Below, in pieces: positions 8,589 to 17,435 of a DNA stretch of 64,000 bases. Made by a program: the position numbers and the translations under genes. The DNA comes from an uncultured Nioella sp. Lineage in GTDB: Bacteria > Pseudomonadota > Alphaproteobacteria > Rhodobacterales > Rhodobacteraceae. Position 1 is the first letter of the stretch; each line of letters begins with the position of its first letter. The notes beneath the pieces are model-generated. The model was not told the DNA's origin, ran no database searches, and saw nothing but the letters and a program-made list of their open reading frames with translations. The stretch covers positions 1,674,001 to 1,738,000 of the forward strand of contig CANMJH010000001.1 in assembly GCA_947498125.1 (NCBI GenBank), written 5' to 3'.

Positions 8589-9262
8589 AGTTCCGACCCC
8601 GCTGATTGCAATTGACCACCGGCGATCCTCAACACGCGTGCCGAGATCTGCGATTTGGCAGCCCTGATCAGTGAAAGGTCATGAGTCGCGACCAGAATCG
8701 TTTTACCCATTCGGTTCAGCTCTACCAGCAACTGCAAAAGTCGCTGAGACATTTCCCAATCAATATTACCCGTTGGTTCATCGGCAATGATCACATCCGG
8801 GTCAGTGATTACAGCGCGCGCCAAGGCCGCGCGTTGGCGTTCACCGCCGGACAATTCGGGCGGCAAAGCGTTTTTTCGGGCAGTTAACCCCACCCAGCCC
8901 ATCAGCTCGGCCAAATCCCCATTGCCAGCGGCCATCCCGCGCCCGGCAACGGTCAGCGGCAAGGCGATGTTTTCTTCAAGGGGCAAATGGTCTAGAAACT
9001 CGCAATCTTGGTGCACGACGCCCATGCGCTGACGCGCGGCCGCCACCCCGTCGCGGGTCATATCGGTACTCTTTTTTCCGAAAATCTCAACCGAACCGCC
9101 GGTAGGCAGCAAATCAGCGTAGCACAGCCGCAATAGTGTGGTTTTCCCAGCGCCCGACGGGCCGGTCAAAAAATAGAACGACCCTTGTGTCAATTGCAGG
9201 TCCATCCCTTCCAAAAGGGCACCACCGCCATATCCATATGCGGCTTGCTTTAGCTCGATCAC
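8585..9262 (-). CDS. ftsE: Cell division ATP-binding protein FtsE
   Basis: ABC ATPase of 225 residues that couples ATP hydrolysis to FtsX. Walker A is GPSGAGKTT, the Q-loop lies near VHQDCEFLDHL, the ABC signature is LSGGERQR, Walker B is DVIIADEPTG, and the switch His is in VATHDLSL. The family start fits the GTG at 9262 (GTG ATC GAG CTT K/Q...), preceded by GGGG at a normal distance; the long frame upstream is not FtsE-like. First gene of ftsE-ftsX-plsC-PPOX, divergent from the zinc-ribbon gene. Confidence 0.93.
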   Translation of the reverse strand: MIELKQAAYGYGGGALLEGMDLQLTQGSFYFLTGPSGAGKTTLLRLCYADLLPTGGSVEIFGKKSTDMTRDGVAAARQRMGVVHQDCEFLDHLPLEENIALPLTVAGRGMAAGNGDLAELMGWVGLTARKNALPPELSGGERQRAALARAVITDPDVIIADEPTGNIDWEMSQRLLQLLVELNRMGKTILVATHDLSLIRAAKSQISARVLRIAGGQLQSAGSEL

Positions 9263-9430
9263 AACGCAACCCCAATCCAATAAACTGAGTCCGTCATGCC
9301 TCACCCCGGCCCCTCTTGCAATCTTTCGGCCCAGCAAATGCTTGGAAAGGGTGAGTCTCGTTGTTAGTGTCCCGTAAAACGCAAGGAAGAGCGGCCGCGG
9401 ATCGGGCGGCACAGGGGAACGAGGATAAAA

Positions 9431-10258
9431 ATGCGCCTGACATGTCCAAATTGCAGCGCCCGATATGAGGTTGATGACTCTCTGGTCCCACCAGAGGGGC
9501 GCGACGTGCAATGCTCCAATTGTATGACGACGTGGTTTCAACCGGGCAGTCGCGCCCATACCGAAGACGTCGCGCCGGTGGCTCAGCCCGAGGTGCCGGA
9601 CGTTTCAGTTGAAGCTGATGAGAGCACTGACACTGCACTTGAACCTGCCGCGCCCGGCCCGACCCGGCGCGAACTTGACCCTGCCTTGCGGGATATCCTG
9701 CGCGAAGAGCGCGAACGCGAAGAACGGCTGCGCCGTGATCCTGAAGCGGTGGAAGAACAGGCCGAAATGCCGCTGGATGACCCAGAGCCAGCGCCGCCCG
9801 TTCATGAGCCGGCTGATGACGTGCTAGAAGAATCCGAGGAAGAAAACCTTGCCGCCTTGCGGGCCGCAACCCAATTTGCCGATGAACTCGCCGCCGCCCC
9901 GGCCGGGCGTCGGCCGGGACGCGAATTGTTGCCAGACATTGAAGAAATCAATTCGACTTTGCGTTCGACCACGGACCGAGACGCGCAAGATGCAGCCTCT
10001 AGCGATATCGATACAATGGACACGCGCCCGCGCCGTCGTCGTGGCTTTCGTCTTGGGTTTTTCTTGATTCTGGTTCTGGCGCTGCTTGGCGTCGGCCTTT
10101 ACGCTTTTGACGCTGAGATCGCCGAGGCAGTTCCACAAACAGCACCCTATCTTGAAAGCTACGTCGCACAGGTTGATCAGTTGCGTTTGCAGCTTGACGA
10201 TTTGGTCAGCGGACTGGCCAGCCAGTTGTCAGACGAAACAGGCGCGGACACGAATTAA
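9431..10258 (+). CDS. Zinc-ribbon (MJ0042-type) single-pass membrane protein
   Basis: 275 residues. The N-terminal zinc ribbon has two CxxC pairs, C5/C8 (CPNC) and C28/C31 (CSNC), as in the MJ0042/zinc_ribbon_5 family. A long acidic, proline-rich, low-complexity region follows (about 40-195), then an RRRR stretch and one membrane helix (about 207-226), and a 48-residue tail predicted outside the cytoplasm. Proteins of this build lie beside ftsEX in many Rhodobacterales. Function is unknown; the topology suggests a cytoplasmic metal- or protein-binding head tethered to the membrane. Confidence 0.8.
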   Translation: MRLTCPNCSARYEVDDSLVPPEGRDVQCSNCMTTWFQPGSRAHTEDVAPVAQPEVPDVSVEADESTDTALEPAAPGPTRRELDPALRDILREEREREERLRRDPEAVEEQAEMPLDDPEPAPPVHEPADDVLEESEEENLAALRAATQFADELAAAPAGRRPGRELLPDIEEINSTLRSTTDRDAQDAASSDIDTMDTRPRRRRGFRLGFFLILVLALLGVGLYAFDAEIAEAVPQTAPYLESYVAQVDQLRLQLDDLVSGLASQLSDETGADTN

Positions 10259-10359
10259 GTTAGACACAAGACGAGCCTTCATATCCGAGCATTTCCAAAA
10301 TGCCGCGCGCTGCAATTCTTTGGGGTTTGTTCACCTTTGGAGAGGGAGTGATCGAGTTT

Positions 10360-12855
10360 TCACCGGTCCGACATTGCAAATCGATCCAATAGGCGTCTGA
10401 GGTAATCCAACTCAAACTCGGGGCGTGTCTGTTCGGAAGACCGGCGGCGAATCTCATCCATGAGGTCCCTAGCACGCCGGAAGGCCTCTTCGCGTTCCTC
10501 AAAAGCCTCATCTGTCGCAAGCGCGCCGCCATTGCCGCTTTGGCGTCCCAGAGGATCACGCAGCTGATCTCGTGCCTCCATTGATCCTTCTGCCTGCCCC
10601 TGCCCCGGCTGATCGCCATTTTCTTCGGCCAAAGCCTCTCCCAGAGACTGCATCCCCTCGCGCAGCGCTTCCATCGCCTCGGCCTGACTGTCGAGCGCCT
10701 GCGCCATATCGCCGTTTTCCAGCTCTTCAATCGCATCGCGCATTGCACGACCTGCTTCTTCAAGGCGCTGCAATGCCTCATCACCGTCTTCCGTGCCACG
10801 TCCTGGCAAAGATTGCGCCTGATCCCGCAGCTGTTCAAAAAGTTCGGCTTGGCGTTCGGCCAAACTGCCTTCTTCACCTTCTCCCGGCTCTTGGCCCGGT
10901 TGCGGCTGGCCCGGACGGCCCTGTTGCAACTCGCGGAAGCTTTCATCTGCCAGCCCTTGCTGATCACGCAGTGTGTCTTGCAAACCTTCCATTGCCTGCT
11001 GACCCGGGCTCTGCGGCCCATTCGGGTCATTGCCGCCTTCGGTCATTTGCAGGTTTTCCATCATCTGCCGCAACGCTTCCAGCATCTCCATCGCTTCGGC
11101 CATACGCCCTTGCTGCATCAATTCCTCGATACGGCGCATCATTTCGTCGATGTCGTTCTGGCTCAACTCCATCGATTCACCAGATTGATCAGGCTGATCG
11201 GTGCCGTCACCCGGCTCCATATTTTCGGCCAGGTCTTGCATGTAATCATCCATCGCCTCGCGCAATTCGCGCATCAGCTCGGCAATCTCTTCGTCGCTGG
11301 CGCCCTGCCGCATGGCTTCAGCAAGCCGGTCTTGCGCGCGGCGCAAGCGTTCCAGCACGTCAGACAAATCGCCTTCTTCGATCAGGATCGCGACCTCCCA
11401 CAGGATATCGGCCAGTTCGTCGCGATATTCAGGCGTCATTGCATCAACACGCGCATCGATCCGTTGGATGACACCGCGCACCAGACGGTAATGGTCTTCG
11501 CTTGAAAAAGCTGTATCGGGTTCATGACTGATCGCTCGCAAAAGCTGCGCGACACGGGTGGCGTTGGCGCGGTTCCAAAGCAAGTCGCGGCGCATCTCGA
11601 TCAGAGCATTAGCCATAGGATCAAAAAACCGGCGACCCGGAAGCCGGTCCAATTCGATCACATTTTCACCGGTTTGGCCGGCATCATCTTCAACGCTCAA
11701 GGTCAGACGCACGGGCAAATTTGCGAAGGGATGTTGAGAAAAATCTTCGATCAGCACTTCAGAAAATTCGGCGCGATTTCCGGTAAAAGGCAAAGGCAAC
11801 GTTAAGACTTCATCGGCGCGTGGTTCGGGCGGCAAAGCCAAACCATAGCGCCGATCGGCCAGATCGGCAGCCAGTGAAATCACGGCAATCCCGCCAGCGA
11901 TCCCATAATCATCCTCAGCCCCATACATCATTTGGAATGAACCGGGTAAAACCGAGCTTACGGGCTCAACCAGGCGGACGGTGGGACCGGCATCCTCCAG
12001 CATTGTAATCGTCCAACTGCGTTCGCCGGGGCCGACAACGGCAAGCGAGCCGCTTTGCTCTACCACAAATTGATGCGACTGACGCCCTTCGTCAGGGGGC
12101 GAAATCAGAGGCTGCACAGTTTGATCGACCAAAATCTGCCCCGGCTCTCCGTAGAACCGCAAGGTAATGCGCGATCCAGCTGGGGCAGAAAATTCTTCGT
12201 CCACAATGTCGTTCAGATAAAGCGACGGCAGGCTGGTATAAATCGGCGGTTCAACCCACCCTTCCCAACTTGGGCCAGCTTCCAGCACCAAATTCGGAGC
12301 GCCCGCGATGGCTTCGCCAACCTCTGCCACCCTCCACACTGTGCCAAAAAGCAGCGCCATGATGAGCCCCGTCACCGCCATCAGGCGCAATCCAAAAGGA
12401 TCACGATCCGCCAGACGTAGATCCGGTTCGAGCGCGCGGGCATCTGCGATGCGCGCCGCCATGCGTTGCAAATGCACCTGCCATAGCTCTTGCGTGCCCG
12501 GATCATCCGAGCCAAGCGCAGGCGCATCAATCAGCGCCGTAATTGGCCTGCCGGGAAGTGTTTGGTCCAATCGGTCCAGCGCTTCGCCCGCTGTTGGTAG
12601 GTGGAACGTCTTCAGCCCGCGGAACAACAACCAAAGCAAGGCACACGCCAACACTGCCAGCCCAATCCATAGCGTCGTCGGAGTGAATAGCTGCACGGCC
12701 CCAAATGCAAAAGCCGTCAGGGCAGCGAAAACCAAACTCCAAACCGGCCAAAAAGCCCGTGCAAAATCCTCGGCCACCATACCCAAACGGGTCAATCGCA
12801 GAGGCCAGATCAGGCGCCGTAACGCCGTGGTTTTCGATGCGTTTGGATCGGTCAT
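10360..12855 (-). CDS. TIGR02302/DUF4175 family membrane protein
   Basis: 831 residues. The N-terminus has two close hydrophobic segments (about 35-75) and a third near 155-175. A beta-rich middle follows, and then a very Glu/Gln/Met-rich coiled-coil region (about 480-800) interrupted by a low-complexity Pro-Gly-Gln-Glu stretch. This composition and its position directly downstream of lysA are typical of the alphaproteobacterial TIGR02302 family, which has no established function. Large antisense reading frames opposite its coiled-coil region come from the biased codon composition. Confidence 0.85.
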   Translation of the reverse strand: MTDPNASKTTALRRLIWPLRLTRLGMVAEDFARAFWPVWSLVFAALTAFAFGAVQLFTPTTLWIGLAVLACALLWLLFRGLKTFHLPTAGEALDRLDQTLPGRPITALIDAPALGSDDPGTQELWQVHLQRMAARIADARALEPDLRLADRDPFGLRLMAVTGLIMALLFGTVWRVAEVGEAIAGAPNLVLEAGPSWEGWVEPPIYTSLPSLYLNDIVDEEFSAPAGSRITLRFYGEPGQILVDQTVQPLISPPDEGRQSHQFVVEQSGSLAVVGPGERSWTITMLEDAGPTVRLVEPVSSVLPGSFQMMYGAEDDYGIAGGIAVISLAADLADRRYGLALPPEPRADEVLTLPLPFTGNRAEFSEVLIEDFSQHPFANLPVRLTLSVEDDAGQTGENVIELDRLPGRRFFDPMANALIEMRRDLLWNRANATRVAQLLRAISHEPDTAFSSEDHYRLVRGVIQRIDARVDAMTPEYRDELADILWEVAILIEEGDLSDVLERLRRAQDRLAEAMRQGASDEEIAELMRELREAMDDYMQDLAENMEPGDGTDQPDQSGESMELSQNDIDEMMRRIEELMQQGRMAEAMEMLEALRQMMENLQMTEGGNDPNGPQSPGQQAMEGLQDTLRDQQGLADESFRELQQGRPGQPQPGQEPGEGEEGSLAERQAELFEQLRDQAQSLPGRGTEDGDEALQRLEEAGRAMRDAIEELENGDMAQALDSQAEAMEALREGMQSLGEALAEENGDQPGQGQAEGSMEARDQLRDPLGRQSGNGGALATDEAFEEREEAFRRARDLMDEIRRRSSEQTRPEFELDYLRRLLDRFAMSDR

Positions 12856-12896
12856 GTGACCTTTCAGATGCAGCGCCCGTTAGGACAGATAAGCGG

Positions 12897-14162
12897 CTAG
12901 AGCCACTCTGGTACGATATCGCGGTTTATCATCTCGTCAAATGTTGGACGCGCCCGAATGACAGCAAATTGATCATCTTGGACCAAAACCTCGGGGATGA
13001 GGGGCCGGGTGTTGTATTCCGAGGCCATGACAGCGCCGTAGGCCCCGGCCGAGCGGAAGGCGACAAGCTCGTTTGCTTTGAGCGGCACCATCTCGCGCTG
13101 CTTGGCAAATGTATCGCCGCTTTCGCAAACCGGGCCGACGATATCATAGGGCTGTTTTTCAAGCCCCGGCGCAGGCTCCACAACTGGAATGATATCGTGA
13201 TAGGCCGAATACATCGACGGGCGGACAAGATCATTCATCGCCGCATCAAGGATCAGGAAATCGCGCCCCTCGCCCTCTTTGACATAAATAACCGACGAGA
13301 CCAAAATCCCGGCATTGCCGGCGATCAGGCGGCCCGGCTCGATTTCGACCTCAACGCCCAGATCTCCGACGCATTTTTTTATCAAAGCGCCATATTCTGT
13401 CGGCAGCGGCGGCGCCTCATTTGAACGCTCATAGGGAATGCCCAATCCGCCGCCCAAATCGAGACGGCGGATGTTATGCCCTTCGGCGCGCAGGCTGCGT
13501 GTCAGATCGGCGACTTTGAGATAGGCTTGTTCAAACGGTTCCAACTCGGTCAATTGGCTGCCGATATGGACATCGATCCCAACAACATCGAGACCCGGCA
13601 AAGACCCTGCCAACGCGTAAACCTCGTGGGCGCGGGCAATGGGAATGCCGAATTTGTTTTCCGATTTCCCGGTCGCAATCTTTTCGTGGGTTCGCGCGTC
13701 GACATCCGGATTCACACGGATCGTGACCGGCGCTTTCATGCCCAACGACTGCGCAACCTCGGACAGAACCAGCATTTCTGGCTCACTTTCGATGTTGAAC
13801 TGCCGAATCCCCCCGGCCAGCGCATCCCGCATCTCTTCGCGCGTTTTGCCCACGCCCGAAAACACGATCCGCTCACCCGGCACGCCAGCGGCCCGCGCAC
13901 GGACATATTCGCCGCCCGACACCACATCCATACCAGCGCCGAGATCTGCTAGCACCTTCAGCACCGCCTGATTGGAATTGGCCTTCATCGCATAGCAAAC
14001 GAGGTTGTCGACACCGTCCAGCGCATCTTTAAAAAGCTGGTAATGCCGCGTCAGAGTGGCGGTGGAATAGACGTAAAACGGTGTGCCCACAGCCTCCGCA
14101 ATGCGCGGCAGAGCGACATCCTCGGCATGCAAAATGCCGTCACGATAAAGGAAATGATCCAT
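12897..14162 (-). CDS. lysA: Diaminopimelate decarboxylase
   Basis: PLP enzyme that converts meso-diaminopimelate to L-lysine. 421 residues, fold-type III. The PLP lysine is in CYAMKANSN, the His motif is DVHIGSQL, a glycine-rich phosphate site is LDLGGGLGIPY, and the substrate Cys is in PVCESGDTF. The start is set at MDHFLYRDGILHAEDV, preceded by GGAG; 48 in-frame codons upstream do not match the family. Followed after 41 nt by the DUF4175 gene. In related genomes argH and a small lipoprotein gene often precede lysA; here that pair is at 28-29.5 kb. Confidence 0.95.
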   Translation of the reverse strand: MDHFLYRDGILHAEDVALPRIAEAVGTPFYVYSTATLTRHYQLFKDALDGVDNLVCYAMKANSNQAVLKVLADLGAGMDVVSGGEYVRARAAGVPGERIVFSGVGKTREEMRDALAGGIRQFNIESEPEMLVLSEVAQSLGMKAPVTIRVNPDVDARTHEKIATGKSENKFGIPIARAHEVYALAGSLPGLDVVGIDVHIGSQLTELEPFEQAYLKVADLTRSLRAEGHNIRRLDLGGGLGIPYERSNEAPPLPTEYGALIKKCVGDLGVEVEIEPGRLIAGNAGILVSSVIYVKEGEGRDFLILDAAMNDLVRPSMYSAYHDIIPVVEPAPGLEKQPYDIVGPVCESGDTFAKQREMVPLKANELVAFRSAGAYGAVMASEYNTRPLIPEVLVQDDQFAVIRARPTFDEMINRDIVPEWL

Positions 14163-14326
14163 GGGGCAGGCTCCGCAATTTTCAGCCAGACCCGTTTGAC
14201 CGATTGCGGCTGGCTTTTCAATGATGGATCGCCATTGGGCGCCAACTTCGCTTTGGCCCCAAGCGGCTGACGAGTTTGGTTGCGGCGCAAGCTTTGCTAA
14301 GGTCAAAGCGGCGAGGGGAGCGCGTG

Positions 14327-15337
14327 ATGAGCAAGCTGGAACAAAAGAACATTGAAAGACGCGGCATTGCTTGTGCCGGTAATTGGATTTTGGACACGGT
14401 CCATACGATTTCGCATTGGCCCGATCGCTCTGGGCTGGCCTTGATCAATTCACAACATGTCGACTTGGGTGGCGGACCGGCAAATATTGCCCTGGGGCTT
14501 AAGGCGATGCAGGCGCACTACCCCATTATTCCTGTTGGCCTTATCGGTGCAGGCGCATTGGGAGAGGAAGTAAGACGCTTTTGCCTTGAGGCTGGCCTGC
14601 CAATTGACGGGCTTTGCCAAACAGACCGCGCCACGACCTCGCAAACTCATGTCATGAATGTTCAGGGCGACAGCCGGACATTCTTTCACCACTTGGGGGC
14701 AAATCGGCACTTCGATGCAGGATCGATCGATATCGAGGCGCTCAGCAACGCGGGGCCCAAGCTTTTTTATCTTGGCTATCTGACTTTGCTGGAACGGCTC
14801 GATACGATTTTGCCGGATGGGCAGACAGAAGCCGCCCGGCTTTTGTCCAAGGCGCGCAACAAGGGCATGAAAACCTGCGTCGACCTTGCTTCGTTCAAAT
14901 CCGAAAAATACCGCGCAATCGTGGCAGGAACCCTGCCCGCGATCGATTACCTCTTTGCAAATGAGCTGGAAGCCGGGATTGCCACAGGAATTGACCTTTC
15001 AGAGGAGCCCAGTGCCGAGGTCATGATGGAAGCTGCACGCCACCTTAAATCCGGCGGCGTCGCCGAGGCTGTTATCCTGCATTCCCCCGGGCTGGTGGTG
15101 TGGTGCGGCGAGAAAGTTGAGCTCAGCATCAATCCGGTCCCCATTCCTACCGCAGAAATTCTCAGTGCCGTCGGCGCAGGAGACGCCTTTGCGGCCGGAA
15201 CGATGCACGGTATTCACGAAAATTGGTCGCCGGAAAACTGCCTCGATTTCGGAATGCGGGCCGCGGCGGCCTGTCTTGCGGGCTTTACTGCAACTGACGG
15301 ACTAAAGGCATTGGTCGCCCCGCAAAGCCCCAAATAA
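14327..15337 (+). CDS. PfkB family carbohydrate kinase
   Basis: 336 residues, ribokinase-like fold. The first signature is GGGPANIALGLKAM near the N-terminus, and the second is SAVGAGDAFAAG, with the catalytic Asp in GAGD. The ATG at 14327 follows GAGGGGAG; an in-frame GTG lies 3 nt upstream. Divergent from lysA. The sugar substrate (fructose, ribose, adenosine or another) cannot be told from the motifs. No transporter or sugar-catabolic gene is adjacent, so context does not help. Confidence 0.88.
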   Translation: MSKLEQKNIERRGIACAGNWILDTVHTISHWPDRSGLALINSQHVDLGGGPANIALGLKAMQAHYPIIPVGLIGAGALGEEVRRFCLEAGLPIDGLCQTDRATTSQTHVMNVQGDSRTFFHHLGANRHFDAGSIDIEALSNAGPKLFYLGYLTLLERLDTILPDGQTEAARLLSKARNKGMKTCVDLASFKSEKYRAIVAGTLPAIDYLFANELEAGIATGIDLSEEPSAEVMMEAARHLKSGGVAEAVILHSPGLVVWCGEKVELSINPVPIPTAEILSAVGAGDAFAAGTMHGIHENWSPENCLDFGMRAAAACLAGFTATDGLKALVAPQSPK

Positions 15338-15559
15338 GGCAGGGCGATGCAGGTCCTGACGTTAAATTAGGCACGCGCCGGAAAACTGCCCAATGGGCAA
15401 ACAAACTTCGCATATCCAACGCAGGCGAAAGATAGTTATGAAATCTCCGGATTTTTGAGCGAGATGTTGCGTCGCAATTGACGCTGTTTCACAGGCAGGG
15501 TAGGCCAGCTTGAACGAGAATCTCAGCGTCGCGTGCGCGCAAGCCAGAGGATAGGGGCA

Positions 15560-17209
15560 ATGGCCGATATTGAACGGGAATCGATGGAATATGATGTCGT
15601 CATCGTTGGGGCGGGGCCAGCGGGGCTCAGCGCAGCGATCCGTCTCAAGCAACTCGACGCTGACCTTGAGGTTGTCGTGCTGGAAAAGGGCTCGGAAGTG
15701 GGCGCGCATATCTTGTCAGGCGCGGTCCTTGACCCGTCGGGCCTTGATGCTCTGATCCCTGATTGGAAAGAAAAAGGCGCGCCGCTGAACACGCCCGTCG
15801 AAAAAGACAATTTCTTCGTCCTTGGGCCGGCAGGCAAAATCCGGATTCCAAACTGGCCGATGCCAAAGCTGATGAACAACCATGGCAACTACATCGTATC
15901 GATGGGCAATGTCTGCCGCTGGATGGCTGAACAAGCTGAAGCGCTAGGGGTTGAGATCTTCCCCGGCATGGCCTGCTCTGAATTGGTTTATGGCCAGAGC
16001 GGTGAAGTCAAAGGTGTGATCGCTGGCGAGTTCGGTAAAAACGCCGATGGCACGCCCGGTGACGCTTATGAGCCGGGAATGGAGCTGCACGGCAAATACG
16101 TCTTCCTTTCCGAAGGCGTACGCGGGTCGTTGTCGAAACAAGTCATCGCGAAATATGGGTTGTCTGACGGGCATGAGCCGCAGAAATTCGGCTTGGGGAT
16201 GAAAGAGATCTGGGAAATTGACCCAGCCAAGCACCGCGAAGGGACTGTGACCCACACGATGGGCTGGCCCTTAGGGTCGAACGCCGGTGGCGGATCCTTC
16301 ATCTATCATCTTGAAAACAATCAGGTCTATGTCGGTTTCGTCGTTCACCTGAACTACAAGAACCCGCATCTCTTTCCTTACATGGAATTCCAGCGCTTCA
16401 AGCATCATCCGATGGTGGCTGATCTGCTTGAGGGCGGCAAACGCGTGGCCTATGGCGCGCGGGCAATTTCGGAGGGCGGATATCAGTCCATGCCGAAAAT
16501 GACCGCCCCCGGCGCGGCGCTTTTGGGCTGCTCGGTTGGCATGGTCAACGTGCCGCGCATCAAGGGCAACCACAACGCAATGCTGTCCGGCAAAGCCGCC
16601 GCAGAAGCCGCTTATGCCGCGATTCAGGATGGCCGTTCAGGCGATGAGTTGACTGATTATGAGGCAGAAGTCCGCGGCGGCGCCATCGGCGCGGACCTAA
16701 AGAAAGTACGTAATGTCAAACCCTTGTGGTCAAAACTGGGGATGTTCCCCTCATTGGCGCTTGGCGGTTTGGATATGTGGACCAACAGTCTTTTGGGCTT
16801 TTCCTTCTTTGGAACGTTGAAGCACGGCAAAAACGACGCTGAAGCAACTGAACCCGCCGAAGCACATTCACCCATCGACTATCCTAAACCCGATGGCAAA
16901 CTTAGCTTTGATCGGCTGACGAATGTGTCCTTCGCGATGACCAATCACGAAGAAAGCCAGCCCTGCCACCTACAATTGGCCGACCCAAAGATCCCGGTCA
17001 TTCAGAACCTCAATATGTATGCCGAACCCGCGCAACGGTATTGCCCGGCTGGCGTCTATGAAATTGTTGAACAGGACGGCAAGCCTGAGTTTGTGGTGAA
17101 TTTTCAAAACTGCGTACACTGCAAAACCTGCGATATCAAAGATCCGGCGCAAAACATCACTTGGGCCACACCCCAAGGCGGCGATGGGCCAAATTATCCC
17201 AATATGTAG
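15560..17209 (+). CDS. Electron transfer flavoprotein-ubiquinone oxidoreductase
   Basis: Passes electrons from ETF (fatty acid, amino acid and one-carbon dehydrogenases) to ubiquinone at the inner membrane. 549 residues. The N-terminal FAD motif is VIVGAGPAGLSAAIRL. The C-terminal 4Fe-4S cluster Cys residues are in RYCPAGVYE and NCVHCKTCDIKDP, and the family C-terminus GGDGPNYPNM is intact. The start MADIERESMEYDVV follows AGAGG/AGGGG. A strong terminator lies 70 nt downstream, so it forms a single-gene unit. Confidence 0.95.
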   Translation: MADIERESMEYDVVIVGAGPAGLSAAIRLKQLDADLEVVVLEKGSEVGAHILSGAVLDPSGLDALIPDWKEKGAPLNTPVEKDNFFVLGPAGKIRIPNWPMPKLMNNHGNYIVSMGNVCRWMAEQAEALGVEIFPGMACSELVYGQSGEVKGVIAGEFGKNADGTPGDAYEPGMELHGKYVFLSEGVRGSLSKQVIAKYGLSDGHEPQKFGLGMKEIWEIDPAKHREGTVTHTMGWPLGSNAGGGSFIYHLENNQVYVGFVVHLNYKNPHLFPYMEFQRFKHHPMVADLLEGGKRVAYGARAISEGGYQSMPKMTAPGAALLGCSVGMVNVPRIKGNHNAMLSGKAAAEAAYAAIQDGRSGDELTDYEAEVRGGAIGADLKKVRNVKPLWSKLGMFPSLALGGLDMWTNSLLGFSFFGTLKHGKNDAEATEPAEAHSPIDYPKPDGKLSFDRLTNVSFAMTNHEESQPCHLQLADPKIPVIQNLNMYAEPAQRYCPAGVYEIVEQDGKPEFVVNFQNCVHCKTCDIKDPAQNITWATPQGGDGPNYPNM

Positions 17210-17278
17210 GGGGCATGCCGCAGCAATGCAGTTTAAGACGCCCCAGAAAACCTAGTCGCGACACCCAAAGCGCGTTTT

Positions 17279-17304
17279 AAAAGGCCGTTCCGACGGCCTT
17301 TTTT
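17279..17304 (+). terminator. Rho-independent terminator after ETF-QO gene
   Basis: AAAAGGCCGT, loop TCCG, ACGGCCTTTT followed by TT: a 10-bp stem with the T-run at its 3' side, 70 nt after the stop. Confidence 0.9.
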
Positions 17305-17435
17305 GTTATTCTCTTGCTTCATGTTCACGTCTGCTTCATCGGGGCCGCTTTTCCGCACCAAATCTTGGGCTTCTCATTGCCTCTCTCCTCTCTCAGACCT
17401 AGTCTTACCTGTAAGCAGAATTTGAGGAGTTCTTC

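Noticed and set aside
9259-9297. 12-codon frame whose TGA overlaps the ftsE GTG start
   Set aside because: ftsE has an adequate ribosome binding site of its own and the frame has no good one; probably chance.
10572-11505. Long plus-strand frames (230 and 299 codons) opposite the DUF4175 gene
   Set aside because: They mirror the Glu/Gln-rich coiled-coil coding region; no start signals and no recognisable domain.
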